A DNA stretch of 35,342 nt from Myxococcales bacterium. Its GTDB lineage: Bacteria; Myxococcota_A; Polyangia; Polyangiales; Polyangiaceae. Made by a program: the position numbers and the translations under genes. The notes below the pieces were generated by a model, which was not told the DNA's origin, did not search any database, and saw only the letters and a list, made by a program, of their open reading frames with translations. The stretch lies in contig JAJZQG010000070.1 of the NCBI GenBank assembly GCA_021847645.1, positions 1 to 35,342 on the forward strand. The letters run 5' to 3'. This document shows positions 1 to 8,871 of this stretch, piece after piece (the first letter of the stretch is position 1; each line of letters begins with the position of its first letter).

Positions 1-162
1 TCGACGAATCGAGCGAGGCGCTGCCGGGCGGGTGGGCAAGCGGGCCGGGCGCCGCGCACTGGGGGAGGCGGCGCCGAGCGATCCCTGTCCATGGAGCTGC
101 GCCCGACTCTCATCTACCGCGTACAGCAGGCGGTGAAGCCGTGGTACGATCGAGGAGCCTGA
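1..162 (+). CDS. possible C-terminal end of an upstream gene (partial)
   Basis: Frame 1 is open from the first base to a TGA at 160-162 and ends in a plausible protein tail, MELRPTLIYRVQQAVKPWYD followed by RGA. The stop overlaps the ATG of the radical SAM gene by one base (TGATG), an arrangement typical of co-transcribed genes. The radical SAM frame is also open to the window edge, so frame choice here is uncertain. No function can be assigned. Confidence 0.3.
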   Translation, partial: STNRARRCRAGGQAGRAPRTGGGGAERSLSMELRPTLIYRVQQAVKPWYDRGA

Positions 163-908
163 TGGACACGATCGACCGAAAGACGCTGCTGAACAAGAGC
201 GGCCTCGGATTCTGGTGCATCAACCACGTGCAGGGCTGCTCCCACGCCTGCCGCTATCCCTGCCACGCCTTCATGCTCGCGCGCCGCCACGGGCGCGTCG
301 CCGATCTGGCCGAGTGGCGCCATCCCAAGCTCGTTGGCAACGCCCTCGCCTTGCTCGACAAGGAACTCCGCCGCAAGCGTGCGGTCGATTGCGTGCACAT
401 GTCGCTCACCACCGACCCGTTCATGGTCGGCCAGCCCGAGGTCCAGGCGTTGAGCCTCCGGATCATCGAGAGGGTCAATCAATCACAGATACCGTGCAGC
501 ATTCTGACCAAGGGCCTCTATCCGCCGGAGCTCGCCGACGAGGGCAGGTTCAGCCGACACAACACCTACGGCATCAGCCTGGTCTCCCTCGACGAGCGAT
601 TTCGCGTCCGCTGGGAACCCGGCGCGGCTCCCTACGCCCAGCGCATCGCGGCTCTTCAAACGCTGCACGACAACGGCTGCCGCACGCTCGTGCACATCGA
701 GCCCTACCCCACACCCAACCTGATCGAGCAGGACATTCGGGCGCTGCTCGAGCGCGTGGCCTTCGTCGACCACGTGTTCTTCGGCGGCTGGAACTACAAC
801 GCAATTGCCTACGAATACCCCGACCGCGACGCCTTCTATCGCAAGCAGGCACGCATCGTCACGGCGTTCTGCGAGGACCGCGGTATCGAGTGCGAGGCCA
901 TCGGCTGA
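162..908 (+). CDS. radical SAM protein, SPL-like, with CX3CX3C cysteine motif
   Basis: The 248-residue protein is probably a radical S-adenosylmethionine enzyme with a [4Fe-4S] cluster. The motif GCSHACRYPCHAF near the N-terminus resembles the cluster loop of spore-photoproduct-lyase-like radical SAM proteins, but the cysteines are spaced CX3CX3C instead of the canonical CX3CX2C because a proline is inserted. Further conserved-looking segments are SLTTDPF, SILTKG and FGGWNYN, fitting successive strands of a partial TIM barrel. I chose ATG 162 because GAGGAG lies four bases upstream; a GTG at 141 has no such site. The substrate is unknown, and no partner gene downstream is suggestive. An iron-sulfur role is well supported; canonical radical SAM chemistry is less certain because of the spacing. 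Confidence 0.82.
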   Translation: MDTIDRKTLLNKSGLGFWCINHVQGCSHACRYPCHAFMLARRHGRVADLAEWRHPKLVGNALALLDKELRRKRAVDCVHMSLTTDPFMVGQPEVQALSLRIIERVNQSQIPCSILTKGLYPPELADEGRFSRHNTYGISLVSLDERFRVRWEPGAAPYAQRIAALQTLHDNGCRTLVHIEPYPTPNLIEQDIRALLERVAFVDHVFFGGWNYNAIAYEYPDRDAFYRKQARIVTAFCEDRGIECEAIG

Positions 909-1172
909 TCCGCGGGGCGACGTCGTCTCCCGCCGTGGACCGGGCGACGTTGCCGGTGCTGCCCACGATCGGCTCGGTCAATCGGAGCTGGCCGCCACAC
1001 TTGCGGCACTCGAGCGAGTCGAGCCGGGGCAGCGTGTTGCGTAGGGGCATGGGACCCGCGCGCTCGTTTCCCTGGTATCCAGGGAGATTGCCATCAGGCC
1101 GCGTTGAATGGCATGATGGCGGACATCGCGTGGCAGTGGTCTGGTCCGAAGTCCGTCGGGAAAGGAGCACAG

Positions 1173-3110
1173 ATGAGCTCTCGCTTCTTGTTGTCTCACC
1201 TCGCCATGATTCTCGCCGCCTGTCTTGTGGCAGCCTGCTCGGACTCGTCGTCTTCGTCTCCCACGCCCGCGGGAGCCGATTGGACTTCGCTTCCGTCGGG
1301 GACTCCGGCGAAGTACGTGGGGGGGACGCCGGTCATGGTGGCCGAAGCGACGATCGATTCGGCCGGCGGCAAGCTGCAGGGAACGGCAGGCAGCCCCATC
1401 GAGGGCGTGGTGGTGACGGTGCCGGCCGGGGCCCTCGACGAGCCGACGCAGCTGAGCCTCGGCTATGACAACGGCACCTTCACCGATGTGAGCCCGGAAG
1501 ATCTCAGCGGCGTGGTCCTGGTGCTGAATTCGAATGGCACGCACGTGTTCGGGGAGCCCATCAAGATTGAATACCCGTTCAAGGCTGAGGGACGCATCCC
1601 AGTGCCCTACTACCTTCGAGACGACGGAACACTGGTGATTGCAGCGGCCTTGCCGCTGGATCGCGCGGCGCGGCGCGGCGCCTTCGTGAGCTGGCATGCG
1701 TCGAAGTTCACATGGATGAACGTCGGAAACCCGAAGCTGCCCGCGGTTTGGAACAAGTTTCACCCCGCGGTGGACGGCTTCCCTTTCAAGAACGACACCA
1801 ACAAGTACGCGCCCAACGGACGATGCTGGGGAATCGCGAACTTCGCCCTCTGGTACAAGAACACGGCGGGCGGAAACCTCGCCACCCAGTTCGGCGAGCT
1901 CGTCACCACGACCACGGGCGGCGCCGACATGCCTTCAGGTCTCGCGATGGTGGCCACGCGCGCGCACAACTCGGTAGCCCTCAAGAGCCCTGGAGTCTAT
2001 GACCTGCCCGCCGACGAGTTCGTCGCTGGGGTGAAGGACGCCCTCTCGAGGGGTGCCACGGGGGTGCTCGTCGGGCTCGGCTCGCCCTCCCATGCGGTGC
2101 TTGCCATCGCCTACACCGACAACCAGATTGCCTTCTACGACTCGAACTGGCCGGGCGAGTTCAAGGCGGTGGACTACACGCTCGATCCCCCCTCCCTGAT
2201 CTACGGTACGAAGAGGCCGATGGGGTACTGGGGGGACGGCCAGCTCGTGCTCAACGAGAGCCATGAGCAGATCCTCGCGGATGCCAAGGCCGGCTTCCAC
2301 CAGGAGAACGAGACGAAGATCGAAATCACGTCGCACAAGAACGGAGACACGGTCGACAAGGAGATCGTGCTGGAGGGAAAGGTCCTGGCCGGCCAGCTGC
2401 TGCCGAGCGAGATCGAGCTGCACGTGAAGCATCAGGACGGGACCCTGAGTCAGCCGAAAACGATGCCGTTGCCCCCTGACGACAACAGCTTCAGCTTCCC
2501 GATCACGTTGGACGAGGGCGAGAACCAGATCTGGTTCGTCACGAAGGGACAGGTCGCCTACGTCGGACTCCAAGAGACACCGAACGACCACTCGGAGGGG
2601 AAATTCCACCTCGACGTCGAGTCCGCGAACCAGGGGGCCGGCTTCTTCACGGTGGACTACAGGAACGACGCGATCGGAGCACCGACGTTCCACGTGGAGA
2701 GCAACGCGACGTTATCCAAGCTCGTGGAGACCACAACCGACACCCAGTATCTGATCGGCGGCACGGTCACCATGACCACGCAGTCCTTCACTTCGTCGAA
2801 CCAGTGCAGCTGCGAGCTGAAGGACGGTGTGCAGGCGATCGGGCCGGATGACGGTTCCATCTCGGTCACGAAGACCACCCCGCCCGCAGTGAACATCTCG
2901 TTCCAGCACTCGTGGGACTACGCGTGTACGTGCCAGACCGGCTCGATGGACCTGACCGTGGGGGTCTCGTTCGACACGTTGGGCGGCAGCTCGTGCACCG
3001 AGGGGGTCAATGTCCCCACGACCAGCCCGCCAGCGATCGTCGGATCGTTCACCCAGGACTGTCTCCCGATGGTCACGTCCACGGCGACGTGGAGCTTCAC
3101 CCTCCAATAG
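1173..3110 (+). CDS. large lipoprotein with ZU5-like and possible papain-like modules
   Basis: The 645-residue product begins with a lipoprotein signal ending LVAAC, followed by a Ser-rich tether, so it is probably anchored in the cell envelope. An early stretch (VVVTVPAGALDEPTQLSL) looks like a ZU5-type beta domain. The middle contains RCWGIANFALWY, then SHAVLAIAYTDNQIAFYDSN; the Cys, His and Asp/Asn order fits a papain-like or C39-like cysteine peptidase fold, though this rests on motif order alone. An Ig-like segment follows (EIVLEGKVLAGQLLPSEIEL), and the C-terminal 130 residues contain paired cysteines (CSCEL, CTCQT). ATG 1173 is chosen because AAAGGAGC precedes it and the signal peptide starts there. 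Function unknown; an envelope or secreted peptidase-like role is a guess. Confidence 0.82.
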   Translation: MSSRFLLSHLAMILAACLVAACSDSSSSSPTPAGADWTSLPSGTPAKYVGGTPVMVAEATIDSAGGKLQGTAGSPIEGVVVTVPAGALDEPTQLSLGYDNGTFTDVSPEDLSGVVLVLNSNGTHVFGEPIKIEYPFKAEGRIPVPYYLRDDGTLVIAAALPLDRAARRGAFVSWHASKFTWMNVGNPKLPAVWNKFHPAVDGFPFKNDTNKYAPNGRCWGIANFALWYKNTAGGNLATQFGELVTTTTGGADMPSGLAMVATRAHNSVALKSPGVYDLPADEFVAGVKDALSRGATGVLVGLGSPSHAVLAIAYTDNQIAFYDSNWPGEFKAVDYTLDPPSLIYGTKRPMGYWGDGQLVLNESHEQILADAKAGFHQENETKIEITSHKNGDTVDKEIVLEGKVLAGQLLPSEIELHVKHQDGTLSQPKTMPLPPDDNSFSFPITLDEGENQIWFVTKGQVAYVGLQETPNDHSEGKFHLDVESANQGAGFFTVDYRNDAIGAPTFHVESNATLSKLVETTTDTQYLIGGTVTMTTQSFTSSNQCSCELKDGVQAIGPDDGSISVTKTTPPAVNISFQHSWDYACTCQTGSMDLTVGVSFDTLGGSSCTEGVNVPTTSPPAIVGSFTQDCLPMVTSTATWSFTLQ

Positions 3111-3128
3111 GCGAGACTCCGGCTCGCC
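3110..3128 (+). terminator. possible terminator hairpin after the lipoprotein gene
   Basis: GGCGAG (3110-3115) and CTCGCC (3123-3128) form a perfect six-base stem with a seven-base loop, starting at the last base of the lipoprotein stop codon. There is no T-run, so it is weak as an intrinsic terminator. Confidence 0.3.
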
Positions 3129-3504
3129 GTTCCCGGGCCGCCGGCTGGGCCACGCCTCCCCTTCGGGGCGGGACGCAATGAGAGGCCCGCTGGATTGCGC
3201 CGCTTCTGACCGATGAGACCAATGCTCAGGCCCCACAGGGAGCCTGCATCGCCGACGCATGGGTATTTCCGTGCGCCTGACCCTCGATGCCGAACGGCGG
3301 ACGGAGACGCTTCCGCGCAGCAGACCTGATCGTGGTGACGCCTCGCGGTACGGGGCCGTCCTGGCCGATGGCCGTGTCTTTCGCACTATTGCTCTTCTTT
3401 TTCCCCGGTGCGTTCTCGCCGACAAGTGCGCCGCCGATGGCGTTCTGAGACGCAGGGACTAGGATCAAACCGTCGACTTCCCACATCGCGCCGTGGAAAA
3501 GGCC
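3129..3504. other. intergenic region between convergent genes
   Basis: About 375 bases between the ends of the lipoprotein gene and the AglZ-like gene. Open frames exist, as expected at this GC content, but none has a ribosome binding site or recognisable protein. I see no RNA gene. Confidence 0.5.
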
Positions 3505-6500
3505 TCAGCTGACCTCCGCCCGCTCTGACGGCACGCTCTCGGCCGCTTGCGACGGCTGCTCCTCGATAGGCGTGGCCACGGCGCCTTGGGACATTTGGGA
3601 GAGCGCCGCTATCATGCTCGATCGCGCTTTCGCCAGGTCGGCCTGAACCTGCCCGTAGGCGGACTGCAGCTGCTCGACCAGCCTGGCCCTGCTCTCGGAC
3701 AGCCCGTTGGTTTCCCGCAGCGACGCTTCGAGACGGTTGGCTTGCTTCGTAAGCCAGTCCACCTCGCGCTGGAGCTCCGCTCGCTCCTGTGCCCAGCTCG
3801 CCTCGCTGTCCGCCTTGTCCTTGGCCAGGCGGGCTTCGAGCCGCGCCACCTTGTCCTCGAAGACGCGCCGCTCGGCCTCGAGCGCATCGCGGAAGCTGCG
3901 TTCCTGGACCAGCACGGACTGGCCGATACCGTCCTGCAGCTGCTGCAGCGACGCGGCGAACTCGCGCTCGCGCTGCTCGATGAGCTGTTGCTGCTCCTGC
4001 CGCAGCTCGAGCTCCCGCGCGACCAGCTTGTGCTCCATCTCGCGCACCGCCGCCGCGCTCTCGGCCTCGAGCTCGTGCTCTCGAGAGCGCATGTCCGCGT
4101 CGTGCGTCTGCTCGAGCGCGGACAGCGCCGCCTCGTGCCGCGCCTGCAGCTCCTGCAGCTTCGCCGCATGGCCCGTGGCCGCGGCCGCCAGCGCCTCGGA
4201 GTGCACCGACTCCAGCTCGGCGGTGCGCTCCGCCAGGGCGCGCGCCACTTCTGCGTCGATCGCCGAACGCGTGGACGCCGTCGCGACCGCACGCTGGCTC
4301 TCGAGCGCAGCCAGCTCGCGCTGGCGCCGCGTCTCGAGGTCGACCAGCTCCTGCCGATGCGCCTGCGAGATCTGTCGCAGCTCCGCCGCGAGCCTCGACT
4401 CCAGCCCCCGCAGCGCCTCCTGGTATGCGTCGCCCACGCGCTGCAGCTCCTGCTGGTGCGCCTGCTCCGCCTGACTCAGCTCCTCGGTTTGCAGCGACTT
4501 TTGCGCTGCCAGCTCCGCACGGTGCGCATCGAGCATCTTCTGCACGAGCGCCTCGTGGTGGGCGCGCTCCTCGCTCGGTCCGGGCTGCTGCGGCGGCAAG
4601 ACATCGGCAGGCGTCCGGCTCGCCTGCTCGAGCCGCGCGGCGTGCTCCTCTCGAAGCGCCCGGATCTGCTCGGCGTGCGCCGCCTCGCTGGCCTCCAGTC
4701 GCGCCGACAGCCGATCGACCTCCGCGGCCAGCTGAGCGCGGTGCTCCTGCTCGAGCCCGGCGAGCTGCGCCGCGTGCGCCAACCGTGCCTCCTGCAGCGT
4801 CTGCCGTGCCGACTGCTCGGCTGCACGCAGCTCTGCCCTGTGCTGCTGCTCCGCCGCCTCGAGCGCCAAGCCGTGCTCCGCCTGGGCTTCGACGAGCTTG
4901 GCCTGCGCCTCGGATTCCAACGCGGCCAGCGCTGCCCGTTGTTCTGCCCTCATCTCCTCGATGGCCTTGCGATGCTCTTCGTCGCACGCGAGCTCCGCCC
5001 GGCTCTGCGCGGCTGCCACGTCGGCTTCCGCCCGCCTGGCCAGGGCCGCGGCCTCCTGCAGCTGCCCCTCCAGCTCTCCCACATGACGCTGCAGCGACGA
5101 CACTTGCCGCTCGAGCTCGAGGTTCTTCGCCAGCGTCTGCGCGGGCTGCGACGCAGCCTGCTCGAGCGCTCGTACGTGCTCGCGCGCCATGCGCTCGACC
5201 AGATCGCGATGGCGCGCCTTCTCGCGCTCGGCGTCCGACCGGGCCGACGCGAGACCGGCGGCGTGCTCTTGCTTGGCGCGCTCGAGCTCTTCGCTCGCCG
5301 CGCGTCGTGCGGACTCGAGCTCCTCGGCATGCTTGCTTGACAGCTCATCGAGAGCAGCGCGGTGCGCTCGATGTAGCGTCTCGAGCTGCGAGGCGAACTC
5401 CGTGGCCCGCTTGCGCGTCTCTTCGGCCGAGGCTGCGATGGCGTGCTCGAGCAGCTGCTTGGTCCGTTGGACCCCCTCCGCGGTCTTGTCGAGCTCGGCG
5501 CGATGCGCCTGCATGACCAGCGTGGTGGCTTCGCGGTGGGCCTGCTCCAGGCGCACCATCAACTCCGCGTGCTGTTGCTCGACGCGTTGCAGGTCCTCGG
5601 CGTGGCGCGTTTCGGCCGCGGCCAGCTGTTCCCGGTGGCCCTGCTCGAGCCTGGCAATCGCTTCGCGGTGGCTGGCCTCGCGCCGGCCGAGCTCCTCGCG
5701 CTGGGCTGCCTGCTCGTCGCCCACCGCCTGCTGCCGGACGATGTCGGCGGCGCGAAGCTTGTCTTCGAGCCGTGAGATCTGCTGCAGAAGCTCGCCAACC
5801 TGCTCCTGCAAGGCGGCGTTTCGCGCGAGGGTCTCGGAGGGGCCCCGTGCCGCTTCCTGAAGCGAGAGCGCATTGCCTTGCTCCAGCCGCTGCAGCTGCT
5901 GCTCGTGGCGCTCTTGCTCGCGTTGCAGCGCCGCCTGATGCGCCTCCCGCTCTTCCTCGAGCTGCCTGCGCGCGAGAGCGAGCTGCTCGCGATGCGCTTG
6001 GCCCAGCACTTCGGTGGCCGCTGCGTGCCGCGCGGCCATCGCGTCCAGCTCGCCGCGATGCGCCTTGACCGTCTCGGCCATCCGCGCCTCGAGCTCGTCC
6101 CACTGACGACCTCCCTCCGCATGCGCTGCCGCCAGCTTCTGCTCGAAAATCCCCCGCTCGCTTTCCAGCGTCGCGGCTGCCTTGTCGAGCTCCGCGCGAT
6201 GCGACTCCACCAGCCTCGCCACTGCCTCCTGGTGCGCCTTTTCCGCGCGCTCGAGCGCGACGGCATGAGCAGCCTCCGCCTGCTTGGCCGCTTGCTTCGC
6301 CTGGTCGATCTCGCGCTGCAACTCCCGCACTTGATCGGCGTGCAGCCCGGCCGCCCGCTCCAGCGCTTGGCGCTGCTCCTCGGCCAGCTTCCTCTCGAGC
6401 TCCGCACGCGCCTGCTTCTCGCCCTCGAGCTCCGCCTGGTGCCGCGCCTGCACGTCCGCCAGCATCATGCGCCCGGCCTCGTCCACGCTGGCGATGTTCT

Positions 6501-7488
6501 CCCGATGCGCTTGCGCAAGACGCTCGGCCTGCTTGTCGAAGTCGGCCCGCGCACGCGCGACCTTCCTGTCGCCCTCCGCCGCCTCGGCCTTCAATGCCTC
6601 CGCGTGTGCCGCCTGCGCCGCAGCCATCGACTGCCGAAGCGCCGTGATCTGCCCCTCGAGCTTCTCGATCTGCGCGTCATACTTCGCGATCCGCGCCTTG
6701 AAGTCGTCCGCACGCTTCGCCGCCATCGCCTTGTCCGCTCGCAGCGACTCGACCTGCGCACGCAGTTGCTCGACGTCCTGCGCGCCCGGCGTCTCCGGCT
6801 CCACGTCCTTCGCGCGGCTTTTCCGTGCGGAAGACGGCTTCGCGCCCTTCTTGCGCTCCGGTTTCGAAGTCTCGGCGGCCGGTAGCTGTGACGGCATACG
6901 CGGCGGCGGCGGCGGCCTGAGCCCGCTCACCATCGACGGCGACGACGGTCTCGGCGCCTCGGAACGCAGCGGCTGCGGACGGGTCGTGTCGTTCGCCAAG
7001 GCGCCGGCCAGTTGGATGGTCGCCTGCACCGGTGCGGGCATGGGTCCCACTTGCGTCGGCGAGTCGTCCTCGTCTTCCGAGATGGCCTCCAACGGCAGCT
7101 CCTGCGTCTCGCCCAGACCCGACGTCAGATTCTCCGCGCATACCAGCAGCTCGGCGAAGCCGAACGGCTTGTGCAGGTAGGCCTGCGCGTGCCCTTCCAT
7201 CTCGCGATGACGCTCGAACATCTCGTCCGTCGCTTCGTCGGACACGAGCACGAACGGCACTCGGGCCAGCCCGCGCTCCTGCTTGAGCTCTTGGCAAAGC
7301 GCGAATCCGTCGGCGTCCGGCAGCTCTGCACTGAGCACCAGCAGGTCCGGCAGATCCATCGCCGCCATCTCCCTGCCGCTGTCTCCGCTCGGCGCCACGC
7401 GAACCGACCACCCGAGAGGCTCGAAGCCATCGACAAGCTGCGCGCTGACGACTTCGTCCGACTCCATGACGAGGACCTTCTTGCCCAC
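3505..7488 (-). CDS. AglZ-like protein: pseudo-receiver plus giant coiled coil
   Basis: The product of about 1327 residues has a receiver-like domain at residues 1-125 (KKVLVMESDE, PDLLVLSAELPDADGF, AYLHKPFGF), a Pro-rich linker with Lys/Arg-rich patches to about 240, and then over 1000 residues of almost unbroken heptad coiled coil rich in AHR, LEQ and RAEL units. Serine 53 occupies the position of the phosphorylated aspartate, while the conserved lysine (about 107) remains, so it is a pseudo-receiver. This layout and length match myxobacterial AglZ, a gliding-motility scaffold that works with the MglA polarity GTPase; FrzS shares the layout but is shorter. GTG 7488 is chosen over an upstream GTG because GGAGG lies seven bases before it. 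It is divergent from a PilZ gene. A polar scaffold role is inferred. Confidence 0.87.
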   Translation of the reverse strand: MGKKVLVMESDEVVSAQLVDGFEPLGWSVRVAPSGDSGREMAAMDLPDLLVLSAELPDADGFALCQELKQERGLARVPFVLVSDEATDEMFERHREMEGHAQAYLHKPFGFAELLVCAENLTSGLGETQELPLEAISEDEDDSPTQVGPMPAPVQATIQLAGALANDTTRPQPLRSEAPRPSSPSMVSGLRPPPPPRMPSQLPAAETSKPERKKGAKPSSARKSRAKDVEPETPGAQDVEQLRAQVESLRADKAMAAKRADDFKARIAKYDAQIEKLEGQITALRQSMAAAQAAHAEALKAEAAEGDRKVARARADFDKQAERLAQAHRENIASVDEAGRMMLADVQARHQAELEGEKQARAELERKLAEEQRQALERAAGLHADQVRELQREIDQAKQAAKQAEAAHAVALERAEKAHQEAVARLVESHRAELDKAAATLESERGIFEQKLAAAHAEGGRQWDELEARMAETVKAHRGELDAMAARHAAATEVLGQAHREQLALARRQLEEEREAHQAALQREQERHEQQLQRLEQGNALSLQEAARGPSETLARNAALQEQVGELLQQISRLEDKLRAADIVRQQAVGDEQAAQREELGRREASHREAIARLEQGHREQLAAAETRHAEDLQRVEQQHAELMVRLEQAHREATTLVMQAHRAELDKTAEGVQRTKQLLEHAIAASAEETRKRATEFASQLETLHRAHRAALDELSSKHAEELESARRAASEELERAKQEHAAGLASARSDAEREKARHRDLVERMAREHVRALEQAASQPAQTLAKNLELERQVSSLQRHVGELEGQLQEAAALARRAEADVAAAQSRAELACDEEHRKAIEEMRAEQRAALAALESEAQAKLVEAQAEHGLALEAAEQQHRAELRAAEQSARQTLQEARLAHAAQLAGLEQEHRAQLAAEVDRLSARLEASEAAHAEQIRALREEHAARLEQASRTPADVLPPQQPGPSEERAHHEALVQKMLDAHRAELAAQKSLQTEELSQAEQAHQQELQRVGDAYQEALRGLESRLAAELRQISQAHRQELVDLETRRQRELAALESQRAVATASTRSAIDAEVARALAERTAELESVHSEALAAAATGHAAKLQELQARHEAALSALEQTHDADMRSREHELEAESAAAVREMEHKLVARELELRQEQQQLIEQREREFAASLQQLQDGIGQSVLVQERSFRDALEAERRVFEDKVARLEARLAKDKADSEASWAQERAELQREVDWLTKQANRLEASLRETNGLSESRARLVEQLQSAYGQVQADLAKARSSMIAALSQMSQGAVATPIEEQPSQAAESVPSERAEVS

Positions 7489-7650
7489 TTCTGCCTCCGA
7501 TCGATCGAGCGTAGCGAAATTCGCCCTTCCGACCAAGACCGTCTCTGCCGGCGCACGCCTCCGGCGGACGTCTTTTTCCTGCGCCGGCGCGCACCGCCTC
7601 GCCGCGCCTTGTCATGCTCCGAGCCGCTCCGCTACCCTGCCCAGCCTGTC

Positions 7651-8871
7651 ATGGAAGAGCGCAGACGCCACCAACGCAATGCGATCACCTTCCCCGCAAC
7701 CATCACGTTCCCGGGCGCCGATGCTCCCGTGCGCGGGACCTGCCGGGATCTGAGCCTGGGAGGGCTGTACCTGTCCACCGAGGCACGCCCCGTGGCCGGA
7801 TCCGTCGTCGAGCTGACGGCCACCTTCCCGGGCTCCCGCGAGCCGGTGAACCTGCAGTTGACCGTGAGATGGCTCGGCCACGACGGCATGGGGCTGCAGT
7901 TCGGCGCTGTCGGCGAACGGCAGCGCGCCGCCATCACGGCTGCGTTGCGGCTGGCCGTGCCCACGCGCTCGGTCCCCCCACGCGCAGGCGGAAGTCGCGT
8001 CGGCGTGGCCTTCCTGCTGGGCGTTCTCGTCGCGGCCGTGGGCATCGGCTTCGTCAGCATGCGATTCGGCCCCGCGTTCATGTCCCGCCTGACCGGCCAG
8101 CCCGCCGCTCCGACCCCCCGAGCACCGGCGACTTCGTCATCGGCCGCCATCGTCCCGGACCACCGCACCGTGCCGATGGCGCCTTCCCGCGATGTCGCTC
8201 CTGCGCCACCTCCTCCCCGGTCGTCCGAAAACCGCCCGACTGCCGCCTCCGCGCCGGCGCCCCAACCGCTCTCCAGCGTTTCCGCGCCCCCAGCCGCCTC
8301 GTCTTCGCCTCCCACGGCCGCGCTCGCGGCATCTGCCAGCCCCGCCACCCCACCACCCGCGGCTTCCCGATCAGCCTCGCCCGCGCAAGGCGAGCCCGCC
8401 GCGGACCCATCGGCTTGCATGGCTGCCATGTTCCCGCCCGACGCCTTCAAAACCCCGCCCGATCTCGCCTTCGTCTGCTCCGAGCCCGATCCCCGCAACG
8501 CTGCAACCCACATGCGGGTCAAGCTCGTCGTAGGAAGCGGAGGAAAGCTCACCGAAGCAACCAACGAGTGGTCGCGTCTGGGCTGGTACGAGCTTGCCGT
8601 GCTGGGAATCCTGCGGCGCTCATGCTGCCCTGCGCCGTCCTCGTTCTCGCTTCCGGAGCCGCCGCAGGGCTGCGACGCCTTGCCGCCGCTGCTCGATCGG
8701 TTGGGAGACGCGGTGAAGTCACGCAGCGGAGTGCAGGAGGCCGTCAAGGCCTTCGAGCAGGCCGCGGTCTGCGCCCACGCAGCCAGGACGCGCCCGTACC
8801 ACTATGCAGCAGGCCCCTTCAGTGGAAGCCAGGTCGCGTTCGCTGCATTCCTCTCCCGCAATACACGATAG
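7651..8871 (+). CDS. PilZ-domain membrane protein (putative c-di-GMP receptor)
   Basis: The 406-residue protein starts with a PilZ domain (about 1-105). Both ligand motifs are present: RxxxR in RRHQR (residues 5-9) and DxSxxG in DLSLGG (33-38), so cyclic-di-GMP binding is expected. One membrane helix follows at about 117-137. Then comes a Pro/Ala/Ser-rich linker of about 130 residues, and a C-terminal domain of about 130 residues with several cysteines (SACMAAMFPPDAF, VCSEPD, SCCPAP) that I do not recognise; it would lie in the periplasm if the N-terminus is cytoplasmic. The start is the first ATG of the PilZ domain and has only a weak ribosome binding site. It is divergent from the AglZ-like gene, with 162 bases between the starts. 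Its 3' end overlaps the convergent gene by 53 bases. Confidence 0.85.
   Translation: MEERRRHQRNAITFPATITFPGADAPVRGTCRDLSLGGLYLSTEARPVAGSVVELTATFPGSREPVNLQLTVRWLGHDGMGLQFGAVGERQRAAITAALRLAVPTRSVPPRAGGSRVGVAFLLGVLVAAVGIGFVSMRFGPAFMSRLTGQPAAPTPRAPATSSSAAIVPDHRTVPMAPSRDVAPAPPPPRSSENRPTAASAPAPQPLSSVSAPPAASSSPPTAALAASASPATPPPAASRSASPAQGEPAADPSACMAAMFPPDAFKTPPDLAFVCSEPDPRNAATHMRVKLVVGSGGKLTEATNEWSRLGWYELAVLGILRRSCCPAPSSFSLPEPPQGCDALPPLLDRLGDAVKSRSGVQEAVKAFEQAAVCAHAARTRPYHYAAGPFSGSQVAFAAFLSRNTR

Noticed and set aside
859..1050. Minus-strand frame with a zinc-ribbon-like ECRKCGG segment overlapping the radical SAM 3' end
   Set aside because: No ribosome binding site, overlaps a well-supported gene, and the rest of the frame is Arg/Pro-rich. 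It could be a fragment of a transposase but cannot be supported.
3547..5340. Long plus-strand open frames opposite the coiled-coil gene
   Set aside because: They are mirror images of a repetitive GC-rich gene, with Leu/Arg- or Ser/Ala-rich translations and no start signals.
7012..7650. Possible N-terminal extension of the PilZ protein
   Set aside because: The frame is open only because it runs antisense to the AglZ-like gene. The PilZ domain begins exactly at ATG 7651.
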